Source: Paraliobacillus quinghaiensis (GTDB lineage Bacteria > Bacillota > Bacilli > Bacillales > Amphibacillaceae). From it: DNA of 64,000 nucleotides. Positions 1 through 8,883 of this stretch are shown one piece after another. The notes under the pieces were generated by a model. That model saw only the letters and a program-made list of their open reading frames with translations. It was not told the origin of the DNA and made no database searches. Made by a program: the position numbers and the translations under genes. The stretch lies in the NCBI RefSeq assembly GCF_003426025.1, contig NZ_QJSH01000001.1:248001-312000 (forward strand). Direction: 5' to 3'. The number at the start of each line of letters is the position of its first letter. Within the stretch, counting starts at the first letter, position 1.

Positions 1-72
1 TCCCAAATGAACTACTTTTTTTAATAAGACATGAACAATTACACTTATCAAAATTCACTTTTTCTTACCGGA

Positions 73-948
73 TTAATCAGGGTAAGGATTTTTATTTTCA
101 TCTAAAGTAAAACCTTCTCCAGAGACATCATGAACAGCTGCAACCGCAACAAATGCATGTGGATCTATTTGTTGAATGATATGTTTTAATCTAACAATTT
201 CATTTCGCCCAACTACACAATATAACACTTCTTTGTTCTCACCTGAGAAGCGACCTTTTCCTTGTAAGACTGTAACCCCTCGATCCATCTCTTTTAATAT
301 CTTCTCTGATATTTCGTGGCTATAATTGGATATAATCGTAGTCCCTCTTGCAGAATATGCACCTTCTTGCATAAAGTCAATGACGCGTGCGGCAAGATAA
401 ACTGCAACTAGCGTATACATCCCTTCAACTAATTCTAAATAAGTAACAATTGAAGTGACAATAACGACTCCATCAAAGAGAAACATTGTCTTCCCCATAC
501 TCCATCCAACATACTTATGTACAATTCGCGCAATAATATCTACGCCACCAGTTGTTCCGCCGTAACGAAAAATAATTCCAAGGCCCACTCCAATTGATGC
601 ACCTGCAAACAATGCAACAAGAGTCATATCTGATTCCAAATGGAGCTGATATGGACTAATTTGAAAAATATATAAGAAAACAGATACTGCAACAGTCCCA
701 ATAATGGTGTATAGAAATGTGTTACGCCCCAAGAATCGCCAGCCCAAAATAAAAGTCGGGATATTTAATACAATGTTAGAAATAGCAGGGTCCCATTCCC
801 ATAAAAAATAAAAAAGTAATGTGATCCCAGTAAATCCACCTTCACCTAAATTATTTTGCATATTAAAATGTACAATACCAAATGCAAAGATTGCTGCACC
901 AATTAAAATAAAAAAGATATTTTTAAATTTCAAACCAAATAACGCCAA
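73..948 (-). CDS. ypjC: YitT family membrane protein (YpjC-like)
   Basis: This is a 291-residue integral membrane protein of unknown transport role. The N-terminal two thirds contain about five hydrophobic segments (first at roughly residues 10-29) with the conserved glycine-rich stretch GGTTGGVDIIARI near residue 130. The C-terminal 80 residues form the soluble DUF2179 domain typical of the YitT family, and the length matches the family. The start is a TTG preceded by AGGAGG at a good distance (the stretch before 962). The gene lies divergently beside ypjD-dapB, as ypjC does near these genes in Bacillus subtilis. The substrate is not known for the family, so no function is assigned beyond membrane protein. 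Confidence 0.85.
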   Translation of the reverse strand: MALFGLKFKNIFFILIGAAIFAFGIVHFNMQNNLGEGGFTGITLLFYFLWEWDPAISNIVLNIPTFILGWRFLGRNTFLYTIIGTVAVSVFLYIFQISPYQLHLESDMTLVALFAGASIGVGLGIIFRYGGTTGGVDIIARIVHKYVGWSMGKTMFLFDGVVIVTSIVTYLELVEGMYTLVAVYLAARVIDFMQEGAYSARGTTIISNYSHEISEKILKEMDRGVTVLQGKGRFSGENKEVLYCVVGRNEIVRLKHIIQQIDPHAFVAVAAVHDVSGEGFTLDENKNPYPD

Positions 949-1053
949 ATATATTACCTCCTATTAATTCACCCTATTTATTATAGTCAAACTAAGTAGG
1001 ATAAACAAGATAACAAGGCTATTTGTTTTTTTTATAAAAGTAAACTAAAAAAT

Positions 1054-1082
1054 TTGTCAAATGGGTCTGTTTTCGCTAACAT
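1054..1082 (+). promoter_or_regulatory. Candidate sigma-A promoter for ypjD-dapB
   Basis: TTGTCA (1054-1059) and TAACAT (1077-1082) are separated by 17 bases and lie 55 bases upstream of the ypjD start. The -10 box is imperfect. An alternative TGTTATACT extended -10 at 1108-1116 would start transcription on top of the ribosome-binding site, so it is less likely. Confidence 0.4.
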
Positions 1083-1136
1083 TAGGGAAGGAGAATCGAC
1101 ATAAAACTGTTATACTTAAAAGAAGGAGTTTAGTTG

Positions 1137-1493
1137 ATGTCAAACGAAACCAAACACAACACAAAAGCAATGCAGCAACGAGTCGATACATATATATCAC
1201 AATTTAAAGAAGGTTATTTTAGCCCATTAAGTATGTTAGCGCGTTTTACAGAAGAAGTTGGCGAATTAGCAAGAGAAGTTAATCATGAATACGGTGAAAA
1301 ACCAAAGAAATCTACAGAAGATGCAAATACGATTGAAGATGAACTTGGTGATTTACTGTTCGTAACACTGTCATTTGCTAATTCATTAGACATCGATGTT
1401 GGAAACGCATTTGATAAAGCAATGACAAAAATTGAAGTTAGAGACAAAGATAGATGGACAAAAAAAGATTTGGAGAGTGAAGATAATGAATAA
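1137..1493 (+). CDS. ypjD: MazG-like nucleotide pyrophosphohydrolase
   Basis: This 118-residue all-alpha NTP-PPase family protein resembles B. subtilis YpjD. The MazG signature is visible as [15 protein letters not shown] (about residues 39-53) followed by [21 protein letters not shown], which supply the acidic Mg2+ ligands. The family hydrolyses nucleoside triphosphates to monophosphate and pyrophosphate; the physiological substrate here is not known. ATG 1137 is preferred over the TTG three bases earlier because it sits 7 bases after AAGGAG. It overlaps the start of dapB by 8 bases, so the two are translationally coupled. Confidence 0.85.
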   Translation: MSNETKHNTKAMQQRVDTYISQFKEGYFSPLSMLARFTEEVGELAREVNHEYGEKPKKSTEDANTIEDELGDLLFVTLSFANSLDIDVGNAFDKAMTKIEVRDKDRWTKKDLESEDNE

Positions 1494-2286
1494 AGTAAAA
1501 GTAGTAGTTGCAGGTTTTCGTGGAAGAATGGGAAGTGAAGCACTTCGAATGATTGAGAAACATGATGATCTTGAATTAGTCGCTGGATTAGATATGGACA
1601 ATGCAGGTCAAAAAGTAAAAGACATTTCTGGATTACCAGACTTTGATGCTACGATATATACAGATATTAATCAGTGCTTACAAGATGTACAAGCTGATGT
1701 ATTAATTGATCTAACAACACCAGAGGTTGGTTACTTACATACCAAAACTGCTATCGAATACGGTGTACGTCCCGTTGTAGGCACAACTGGTTTTACTAGT
1801 GAACAACTGGAAGAGTTAACAGATCTTGCGGAAGAAAGAGGCGTTGGAGCAGTCATTGCACCTAACTTTGCAATTGGAGCAGTACTAATGATGGAGTTTT
1901 CCAAATGGGCTGCAAAATACTTTCCAGACGTTGAAATTATAGAAAAACATCATGATCAAAAATTAGATGCTCCTTCTGGAACAGCTGTCAAAACAGCAGA
2001 GTTAATTAAAGAAGAACGCCAATCAAAACAGCAAGGTCATCCAGATGAAAAAGAGACGATCCCTGGAGCTAGAGGTGCTGATGTTGATGGTATGCATATC
2101 CATAGCGTTAGATTACCAGGCTTAGTCGCACATCAAGAAGTTATTTTTGGTGGACCTGGTGAAAATCTAACTATTAAACATGATTCCTTCCATCGTGAAT
2201 CGTTTATGTCTGGCATTAAATTATCAATTGACCATGTTATGAAATTAGACATACTCGTTTACGGATTAGAAAACTTATTAGAATAG
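1486..2286 (+). CDS. dapB: 4-hydroxy-tetrahydrodipicolinate reductase
   Basis: This 266-residue enzyme performs the NAD(P)H-dependent reduction step of the diaminopimelate/lysine pathway. It supplies lysine, peptidoglycan precursor and, in spore-formers, dipicolinate chemistry. The N-terminal nucleotide-binding loop reads AGFRGRMG (about residues 8-15). The catalytic motif [15 protein letters not shown] (about residues 155-169) holds the conserved histidine pair and lysine. ATG 1486 is chosen because it follows GGAGAG at the right distance and matches the family start; the open frame extends upstream into ypjD without need. It is followed by the repeat composite, not directly by mgsA. Confidence 0.96.
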   Translation: MNKVKVVVAGFRGRMGSEALRMIEKHDDLELVAGLDMDNAGQKVKDISGLPDFDATIYTDINQCLQDVQADVLIDLTTPEVGYLHTKTAIEYGVRPVVGTTGFTSEQLEELTDLAEERGVGAVIAPNFAIGAVLMMEFSKWAAKYFPDVEIIEKHHDQKLDAPSGTAVKTAELIKEERQSKQQGHPDEKETIPGARGADVDGMHIHSVRLPGLVAHQEVIFGGPGENLTIKHDSFHRESFMSGIKLSIDHVMKLDILVYGLENLLE

Positions 2287-2425
2287 AGTATTATTCCATG
2301 CTCAAAACGAGAGTAAAATAAACCTAGAATTTCTAAGTTAATTTATTCATCTTCATAAGTGAATACTTTTTTGAAAATAGTTGCTATGACTAATTTAACA
2401 TAGAATGCGACGTAAGCTTACTAAT

Positions 2426-2597
2426 TCGCTACGTCACCAAAGGCTTTCCCTTTCCACGGGCAGGGCTTTATGATGGGGCGAGTAATCGCAGCCCCACGGC
2501 CTCAACTAATTTTTAGAAGAAAGTGCACTTCTAAAAATGGATTTTCGGCTCGCGCTGTTCCCGTAGGAGTGTCAAGCCTTTGCTTCCTCCGCTAGTT
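2426..2597 (+). repeat. Structured interspersed repeat, copy 1
   Basis: This is one of four copies of a roughly 140-170 base element. Three helices can be drawn. The outer pairs CAAAGGCTT with AAGCCTTTG, the middle pairs ACGGG with CCCGT, and the central hairpin pairs TTTTTAGAAG with CTTCTAAAAA. This copy has an extra small hairpin (GGGGC...GCCCC, 2475-2495). The helices are conserved in the other copies although their sequences differ. It forms an inverted pair with the copy at 2686-2826. No protein coding is apparent. Confidence 0.75.
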
Positions 2598-2685
2598 TGC
2601 GTATTACATTGTATAAAGATTTAAGACATAAAAACGTAGTGACGTGTCTTGCCTTGTAATAAACTATTATTTATTTTCACACTAT

Positions 2686-2826
2686 CTAGCGGATTAAATG
2701 AAATTGGTGACACTCCAGCAGGAACAGCACAGTCTGAAGATCTACTCGGAAGTGTTTTTTACTTCCGAGTTAGCTGAAGACGTGCCTGCGGAAAGGGAGC
2801 CAATTTCATTTGAGGAGCGGGTTAGT
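2686..2826 (-). repeat. Structured interspersed repeat, copy 2
   Basis: This is the second member of the inverted pair. The outer helix is a perfect 12-base inverted repeat, AAATGAAATTGG with CCAATTTCATTT. The middle helix is GCAGG with CCTGC. The central hairpin is CTCGGAAGT with ACTTCCGAG around a T-rich loop. It is very similar to the copy at 28652-28790. With copy 1 and the shared flanks it makes a composite (about 2379-2850) that resembles 28379-28815. The composite separates dapB from mgsA, genes usually adjacent in B. subtilis. Confidence 0.75.
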
Positions 2827-2947
2827 TAATAGTAACTAACGTTACTATCTATTGCGCTTTTTATATCAAGTCCGTATGCATGGCAAGGAAGTTGTATTGT
2901 TTTTGAAAGAAGGAAAATAAAAAAATGGAATAGGGAGTTGTTAGTAG

Positions 2948-3355
2948 ATGAAAATTGCATTAGTAGCACATGATAAAAAGAAGGAAGCAATTATTCAATT
3001 CAGTATATCTTACGCACCCATACTTAAGAAACATGAGCTATTTGCTACTGGTACAACTGGTAAAAAAATTAATGAAGCCACAGGTTTGCCTATTACAAGA
3101 TTTCTATCTGGACCACTAGGTGGTGACCAGCAAATTGGAGCAAAAATTGCGACAAATGAAATGGATATGGTCATATTTTTTAGGGATCCACTAACATCTC
3201 AACCACATGAACCAGATATTAGTGCATTAATGCGCTTATGTGACGTACACCAAATTCCGTTAGTGACAAATTTAGCTGGTGCAGAGGTTATGATTCGCGC
3301 TCTAGAGGCCGGATTTTTTGATTGGCGAAATCTACTAAAAAATGAAGATAATTAA
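2948..3355 (+). CDS. mgsA: Methylglyoxal synthase
   Basis: This 135-residue enzyme converts dihydroxyacetone phosphate to methylglyoxal and phosphate, a bypass that relieves sugar-phosphate stress. The family motifs are clear: LVAHDKKK at the start, TGTTG near residue 37 for phosphate binding, and [10 protein letters not shown] (about residues 56-65) with the catalytic aspartate. Length is normal. A purine-rich GGGAG stretch precedes the ATG. It leads a tightly packed run into bshA (spacing 11 bases), but the bacillithiol deacetylase gene that normally lies between them is missing. Confidence 0.96.
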   Translation: MKIALVAHDKKKEAIIQFSISYAPILKKHELFATGTTGKKINEATGLPITRFLSGPLGGDQQIGAKIATNEMDMVIFFRDPLTSQPHEPDISALMRLCDVHQIPLVTNLAGAEVMIRALEAGFFDWRNLLKNEDN

Positions 3356-3366
3356 GGATGTGTAGT

Positions 3367-4500
3367 ATGAAGAAAATCGGAATTACTTGCTATCCATCAG
3401 TAGGTGGTTCTGGGGTGGTAGCAACTGAATTAGGCAAATTTTTAGCAAAAAAGGGACATGAGATACATTTCATTACTTCAAGCGTCCCCTTTCGCTTAGA
3501 TAACATTTACGCTAATATCTATTTTCATGAAGTGGAAGTAAATCACTACCCAGTTTTTCAATACCCGCCATATGATTTAGCATTAGCAAATAAAATGGCA
3601 GAAGTCATTGATACTGAACAACTAGATATTCTGCATGTTCACTATGCAATGCCACATGCTATATGTGCTATATTAGCTAAACAAATGGCAAAACGTGATG
3701 TCAAAATTGTTACCACATTGCACGGTACTGACATCACAGTTTTGGGTATCGATAAGAGTTTAAAGAAAATGATCACACATGGTATAGAAAATTCAGATGC
3801 CGTTACTGCTGTATCTCATAGTTTGGTAAAACAAACGCAAGAAATGCTAGCGGTAGATAAAAATATTGATGTTGTCTATAATTTCGTCGATGAATCTGAA
3901 TATTTTTATCGGGATACTGCAGATCTTCGAGCACAATATCAAATAAAGCCAAATGAAAAGGTCATTATACATATTTCTAACTTTCGAAAAGTAAAACGAA
4001 TACAAGATATTATTTATGCATTTTATGAAACCAGAAAAAACGTACCATCCAAATTGTTATTAATTGGGGATGGCCCTGAATATTCTGAAATTCATCAACT
4101 AGTAGAATCATTAGGTATAGAGGACTATGTGCTTTTCTTAGGAAAACAAAACAATATCGCTGATATATTGTCAATTGCTGATATCAAGCTATTATTATCT
4201 GAAAAAGAAAGTTTTGGGCTTGTCTTAATAGAGGCGATGGCTTGTGGTGTTCCTTGTATTGGTACCAATGTTGGAGGTATCCCTGAAGTTATTAAAGATG
4301 GAGAAAATGGTTATATAGTTGAACTAGGTGATATTGCAAGTATCGTTGAGAAAATGACTAATTTGTTGCTCAATGAGGGAAAGTGGGAACAATTTTCTGA
4401 TGCAGCTGTAACACATGTCAGACAGGCATTTTCAGCTGAAAAAATTGTAGCAGAGTATGAGTCTATTTATGATCGTACTCTCGGAAAAGGTGAAGGATAA
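3367..4500 (+). CDS. bshA: N-acetyl-alpha-D-glucosaminyl L-malate synthase (bacillithiol step 1)
   Basis: This 377-residue GT4-family retaining glycosyltransferase joins GlcNAc from UDP-GlcNAc to L-malate, the first step of bacillithiol synthesis in the cytoplasm. The start MKKIGITCYPSVGGSG and the nucleotide-sugar region EKESFGLVLIEAMACGVP (about residues 278-295) are typical of BshA. ATG 3367 is used because AAGG at 3353 is correctly spaced; the ATG at 3358 is too close. The gene is 2 bases from cca, matching the B. subtilis bshA-cca-birA order. Confidence 0.93.
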   Translation: MKKIGITCYPSVGGSGVVATELGKFLAKKGHEIHFITSSVPFRLDNIYANIYFHEVEVNHYPVFQYPPYDLALANKMAEVIDTEQLDILHVHYAMPHAICAILAKQMAKRDVKIVTTLHGTDITVLGIDKSLKKMITHGIENSDAVTAVSHSLVKQTQEMLAVDKNIDVVYNFVDESEYFYRDTADLRAQYQIKPNEKVIIHISNFRKVKRIQDIIYAFYETRKNVPSKLLLIGDGPEYSEIHQLVESLGIEDYVLFLGKQNNIADILSIADIKLLLSEKESFGLVLIEAMACGVPCIGTNVGGIPEVIKDGENGYIVELGDIASIVEKMTNLLLNEGKWEQFSDAAVTHVRQAFSAEKIVAEYESIYDRTLGKGEG

Positions 4501-4502
4501 AG

Positions 4503-5711
4503 ATGGTGCTTGATCCCTTATTTCATAAAGCTATACCAATTTTAGAGAACTTAGAACAACATGGTTATCAGGCTTACTTTGTTGGGGGCTCTGTTCGTGA
4601 TCATCTCTTAGGTAATTCTGTTAAAGATATTGATATCGCCACTTCAGCAACACCAACTGAAGTACAAGCAATCTTTTCAAAAGTTATTCCAGTTGGAATT
4701 GAACATGGTACTGTTATTGTCAGACACAATAAACAGTCCTATGAAGTAACAACCTTTCGGAAAGATGGAAACTATTCTGATTTCAGACATCCTGATGAAG
4801 TTTTTTTTGTAAGTAAAATCGATGATGACCTTAGCAGGCGTGATTTCACCATTAATGCTATGGCGATGAATAAACATGGGGATATACATGACCCATTTCA
4901 TGGAGAGCAGGATATTAAGCGACAATTAATTCGTACAGTAGGGCTTGCAAGTGATCGATTCTATGAGGATCCTTTACGGATGTTACGTGCTTTGCGCTTT
5001 GTAAGTCAACTCGGTTTTTCTATTGAGCAGCATACACTTGAATCAATAAAGAAACAAGTGAATTTTGTGAATGAGCTCGCTGTAGAACGCTTAGCTGTTG
5101 AATTTGAAAAAACAATTGCTGGGGCTTATGTAACATCAGCGATACCTTTTTATAGAGATGTAAATCTATGGGGACAATTGCCAGTATTTAAAGAGCAACC
5201 TAAATTAACAACACATGTGGAGGCATTAAATCAACCATTAGCATTACTATATGAAGTATTCGCTTTACTAAAAATAAAACAACCAGAGCTAGACTTACGA
5301 CAAATGATACGATTATGGAAGCTATCGAATAACACATACAATGCTGCTAATAAATTAGTACAGTTGCTCAGTCAATACGAACAAAATGGATTAAATAATT
5401 GGCTTATTTATCAATTACCGGAATCTTTATATGTATCTTTTATTCGATTAATTGATGTATTACATCAAGAAAATGATATTACCTTAATGACAATTAAGGA
5501 CGTTGCTTCAAAGTTAAAAATCACTTCAATAAGCGACGTTGCTTTTACAGGTAAAGATATCATAAATCTCTATCAAAATCGGAACAAAGGGCCCTGGATT
5601 CAAAGCTATTTAAACCAAATTGAAAAAGCAATTGTAACAGGCGAGTTACAGAATCATTTTCAGGATATAAAGGAGTGGATTTTATCGTGTCATCCACCAG
5701 AGAAAAGTTAA
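4503..5711 (+). CDS. cca: CCA-adding tRNA nucleotidyltransferase
   Basis: This 402-residue class II nucleotidyltransferase builds or repairs the 3' CCA end of tRNAs. The catalytic head is seen as GGSVRDHLLG followed by DIDIAT (about residues 27-46), whose two aspartates bind metal. RRDFTINAMAMN and DPLRMLRALRF are the following family motifs. Length fits bacterial CCA enzymes. The 3' end overlaps birA by 25 bases, suggesting coupled translation within the mgsA-to-panD transcript. Confidence 0.94.
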   Translation: MVLDPLFHKAIPILENLEQHGYQAYFVGGSVRDHLLGNSVKDIDIATSATPTEVQAIFSKVIPVGIEHGTVIVRHNKQSYEVTTFRKDGNYSDFRHPDEVFFVSKIDDDLSRRDFTINAMAMNKHGDIHDPFHGEQDIKRQLIRTVGLASDRFYEDPLRMLRALRFVSQLGFSIEQHTLESIKKQVNFVNELAVERLAVEFEKTIAGAYVTSAIPFYRDVNLWGQLPVFKEQPKLTTHVEALNQPLALLYEVFALLKIKQPELDLRQMIRLWKLSNNTYNAANKLVQLLSQYEQNGLNNWLIYQLPESLYVSFIRLIDVLHQENDITLMTIKDVASKLKITSISDVAFTGKDIINLYQNRNKGPWIQSYLNQIEKAIVTGELQNHFQDIKEWILSCHPPEKS

Positions 5712-6661
5712 TTGATCTATTATCAACTCATGAAACAGATTTTATATCGGGTCAACTCATATCTGATCAACTAAACATTTCTCGAACAGCTGTTTGGAAA
5801 CAGATGAAAAACCTCGAAAAAGACGGCTATGCTATTGAAGCAGTTCCAAACAAAGGTTATCGAATTATAACTCAACCAACTAAAATAAGTGAAAATACGG
5901 TGCATTGGGGATTAAAGACGGAGTGGTTAGGTAAAGATATTGTGCATTATACAACTTTGCCGTCAACCCAAACAAAAGCAAACCAATTAGCACAAGAGGG
6001 CTGTTCACATGGTACAGTAGTGATTGCTGATAAGCAAGAAACAGGACGAGGTCGAATGAACCGAAAGTGGTACTCTAATAATGATGCAGGCATTTGGTTG
6101 AGTATTGTACTCCGACCAAAAGTAGTACCTAATCAAGCGCCTCAGTTTACATTACTAGTAGCAATTGCTATAGCTGAATTAATAGAAGAAGAATTAGAAC
6201 TAACTCCATCATTAAAATGGCCAAATGATGTCCTTATCAATCATAAAAAAGTTGCAGGGATATTAACCGAAATGCAGGGTGAGCAGGATCAGATAAATTA
6301 TATGGTAGTTGGTATAGGTTTAAATGTTAACCATCAACAAGACATGTTTGAATCAGAAATTCAACAACTGGCATCTTCTTTTAAAATTGAAGCTGGTAAA
6401 ACCTTTTCAAAGATTGAATTAATCCAATCTTTATTACAGAGATTAGAACAAGCGTATCAAGATTATTTCATCAATGGTTTTTCAAGTGTAAAAAACAAGT
6501 GGGAAAGATATGGTTATCTTATTAATCAAGAAGTAACTTATACAAATGCTAACCAAAAGAAACAAGGTATTATTAAAGGTATCCAATCTGATGGTGCACT
6601 ATTAATTGAAACTAAAATGAAACAAATTGAACCTATATACTCTGCAGAAATTAATTGGTAG
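5687..6661 (+). CDS. birA: Biotin-protein ligase and biotin operon repressor
   Basis: This 324-residue bifunctional protein attaches biotin to carboxylase carrier domains and, as biotinyl-AMP complex, can repress biotin genes. An N-terminal winged helix (residues 1-65; [17 protein letters not shown]) precedes the ligase domain, with [11 protein letters not shown] for biotinyl-AMP binding and KWPNDVLI plus KKVAGILTE around the catalytic lysine region. I chose GTG 5687, 11 bases after AAAGGAG. An in-frame GTG at 5675 overlaps that ribosome-binding site. No biotin biosynthetic genes are in the window, so the regulatory targets lie elsewhere. Confidence 0.93.
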   Translation: MSSTREKLIDLLSTHETDFISGQLISDQLNISRTAVWKQMKNLEKDGYAIEAVPNKGYRIITQPTKISENTVHWGLKTEWLGKDIVHYTTLPSTQTKANQLAQEGCSHGTVVIADKQETGRGRMNRKWYSNNDAGIWLSIVLRPKVVPNQAPQFTLLVAIAIAELIEEELELTPSLKWPNDVLINHKKVAGILTEMQGEQDQINYMVVGIGLNVNHQQDMFESEIQQLASSFKIEAGKTFSKIELIQSLLQRLEQAYQDYFINGFSSVKNKWERYGYLINQEVTYTNANQKKQGIIKGIQSDGALLIETKMKQIEPIYSAEINW

Positions 6662-6680
6662 TGGGAGAGATAATATAATT

Positions 6681-7517
6681 ATGAAAAATAACAAGACTTT
6701 TATAAAAATGAAGCAAGAGAATGAAAAAATAACGATGATCACTGCATATGATTACCCTTCAGCAAAATTATCGGAACAAGCAAATGTAGATATGATTCTA
6801 GTTGGAGATTCACTTGGAATGGTTGTATTAGGCTATTCATCGACAATCCAAGTAACAATTGAAGACATGATTCATCACGGTAAAGCTGTAACACGAGGGG
6901 CACAAGATACATTTGTTGTTGTTGATATGCCATTTATGTCCTATCACATATCCCTAGAAGATGCTTTACGAAATGCAAAACGAATTTATCAAGAAACAGG
7001 AGCACAAGCATTGAAAGTGGAAGGTTCATCACCTGAAATAAGAAATCTAATCACACACTTAACAAATGCTGGAATTCCAGTTGTTGCCCATATCGGCTTA
7101 ACACCACAGTCAGTAAACGTTCTTGGCGGCTATCGTGTTCAAGGTAAAGACCAAGCTGGTGCAACGAAGATAATTGAAGATGCAAAAGCGATCGAAAAAA
7201 GTGGGGCAATTGCAATCGTATTAGAATGTGTCCCAAAAGAGTTAGCTAATGTGGTTACTGATCAACTGAATATACCAACAATAGGTATTGGAGCAGGTGT
7301 AGCATGTGATGGTCAAGTGCTAGTTTATCATGACTTGATACAATATGGTGTTGATCGCTTAGCTAAATTCGTAAAAACATACGATAATAGTAATGAAAGA
7401 ATAACTTCTGCGATAAAAAAATATGTTGAAGAAGTTAAAGACGCTAGTTTTCCAGAAGAAAAGCATAGTTACACAATTGATCCAGACACTAATTTGTCGG
7501 CTGACGTGGAGGAATAG
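6681..7517 (+). CDS. panB: 3-methyl-2-oxobutanoate hydroxymethyltransferase
   Basis: This 278-residue enzyme transfers a hydroxymethyl group from methylene-tetrahydrofolate to ketoisovalerate to give ketopantoate, the first committed pantothenate step. Motifs include [22 protein letters not shown] (metal-binding aspartate) and the GIGAG loop followed by CDGQVLV. ATG 6681 follows GGGAGAG; the longer open frame starting in birA is not needed. It opens the panB-panC-panD run with 2- and 44-base gaps. Confidence 0.96.
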   Translation: MKNNKTFIKMKQENEKITMITAYDYPSAKLSEQANVDMILVGDSLGMVVLGYSSTIQVTIEDMIHHGKAVTRGAQDTFVVVDMPFMSYHISLEDALRNAKRIYQETGAQALKVEGSSPEIRNLITHLTNAGIPVVAHIGLTPQSVNVLGGYRVQGKDQAGATKIIEDAKAIEKSGAIAIVLECVPKELANVVTDQLNIPTIGIGAGVACDGQVLVYHDLIQYGVDRLAKFVKTYDNSNERITSAIKKYVEEVKDASFPEEKHSYTIDPDTNLSADVEE

Positions 7518-7519
7518 GC

Positions 7520-8359
7520 ATGCGTATCATCAAAACAATCCAAGAAATGCAATCTTTTTCAATTGACATGAGGAGGACTGGAAAAACGATTGGATTCGTT
7601 CCTACCATGGGTTACTTACACGAAGGTCATGTAGCACTAATGAAAAAGTCCAGAGAGATAAATGACGTACTCATCACTAGTATATTTGTAAATCCACTAC
7701 AGTTTGGACCAAACGAAGACTTTGAAAAATACCCAAGAGACGAGCAACGAGATATTGATATAGCAACAGAAAATGGTGTAGATGTATTATTTATGCCTAC
7801 GGTAGATGAAATGTATCCAACTAAACAAAGTATTCAAATTGAGATATTAGATCGTGTTGATGTTCTATGTGGTAAATCACGTCCTGGACACTTTGATGGT
7901 GTTGCTACAGTATTATTAAAGTTATTTCATATCACTTCTCCAGATCATGTATTTTTCGGCAAAAAAGATGCACAACAGGTCGCAGTGGTTGATCAATTAA
8001 TAAAAGAGTTGAATTTTCCAATTCAATTACATATGGTTGAAACAGTTAGGGAAGAAGATGGACTTGCTAAAAGTAGTCGAAATGTTTATTTAAGTCCAAA
8101 AGAACGAAGCGAAGCAGTGCATTTATTCAAGGGGCTACAAATCGCTCAACAAAAAATATTTGACGGTGAAAAAAATCCTGCTATTATAGTTAATGAAGTA
8201 AAAAACTATATAATAACACATACAACTGGTAAAATAGACTATATAGAGATATTACGTTTTCCATCATTACAACCATTAACTGTAATAGACCAACAGATTA
8301 TTGTTGCAGTTGCTGTACAATTCGATCAGGCACGACTGATCGATAATCTTATTATATAA
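7520..8359 (+). CDS. panC: Pantothenate synthetase
   Basis: This 279-residue ATP-dependent ligase condenses pantoate and beta-alanine into pantothenate. The HIGH-like motif of class I ligases is PTMGYLHEGH (about residues 28-37). FVNPLQFGPNEDF, SRPGHFDGVATV and FGKKDAQQ follow in family order, with the KMSKS-like loop GLAKSSRN near residue 185. The ribosome-binding site GGAGGAA is strong. The gene is 2 bases from panB. Confidence 0.97.
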   Translation: MRIIKTIQEMQSFSIDMRRTGKTIGFVPTMGYLHEGHVALMKKSREINDVLITSIFVNPLQFGPNEDFEKYPRDEQRDIDIATENGVDVLFMPTVDEMYPTKQSIQIEILDRVDVLCGKSRPGHFDGVATVLLKLFHITSPDHVFFGKKDAQQVAVVDQLIKELNFPIQLHMVETVREEDGLAKSSRNVYLSPKERSEAVHLFKGLQIAQQKIFDGEKNPAIIVNEVKNYIITHTTGKIDYIEILRFPSLQPLTVIDQQIIVAVAVQFDQARLIDNLII

Positions 8360-8403
8360 AATGATGGAAGTTGATCCAGTGTATTAACCTAGGGGGAATA
8401 ACG

Positions 8404-8787
8404 ATGTACCGAACAATGATGAAAGCAAAAATTCATCGTGCTCGCGTAACGGAAGCAAACTTAGATTATGTCGGAAGTATTACGATTGATCAAGATATAA
8501 TAGATAGTGTTGGTATATTACCACACGAAAAAGTACAAATTGTTAATAACAATAATGGAGCACGATTAGAAACTTACGTCATTCCTGGAGAAAGAGGAAG
8601 CAGAGTGATGTGTTTAAATGGTGCCGCAGCAAGACTTGTACAAAAAAACGACATTATTATTGTTGTATCCTATGCACTACTTTCTGATGATGAATTAACT
8701 ACATTTAAACCTAAAGTTGCACTTATGAATGATGAAAATGAAGTAGTTGAGGTAATTGATCAAGAACCACCTCTAACTTCACTTTAA
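8404..8787 (+). CDS. panD: Aspartate 1-decarboxylase proenzyme
   Basis: This 127-residue pyruvoyl enzyme makes beta-alanine from aspartate for PanC. The self-cleavage site Gly24-Ser25 is intact in YVGSITID, and cleavage would convert Ser25 to the pyruvoyl cofactor. The conserved asparagine-glycine-alanine region [13 protein letters not shown] is also present. ATG 8404 follows AGGGGG; the open frame extends upstream in panC's 3' region without coding support. It is the last gene before a strong terminator. Confidence 0.96.
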   Translation: MYRTMMKAKIHRARVTEANLDYVGSITIDQDIIDSVGILPHEKVQIVNNNNGARLETYVIPGERGSRVMCLNGAAARLVQKNDIIIVVSYALLSDDELTTFKPKVALMNDENEVVEVIDQEPPLTSL

Positions 8788-8794
8788 TTAGTAA

Positions 8795-8829
8795 ACTCTT
8801 ATCAACGTTTTGTTTGATAAGAGTTTTCA
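8795..8829 (+). terminator. Intrinsic terminator after panD
   Basis: ACTCTTATCAA pairs with TTGATAAGAGT around a short loop and is followed by TTTTC. It ends the apparent mgsA-to-panD transcript. Confidence 0.85.
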
Positions 8830-8883
8830 TTATATCGTTACAATTCGAAATTTTTTTAATGTTTAGATTTGAGGTTATAGGAA

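Noticed and set aside
8830-8883. LexA/SOS box upstream of dinG
   Set aside because: No CGAAC-N4-GTTCG-like site was found; TTCGAA alone at this place is not enough.
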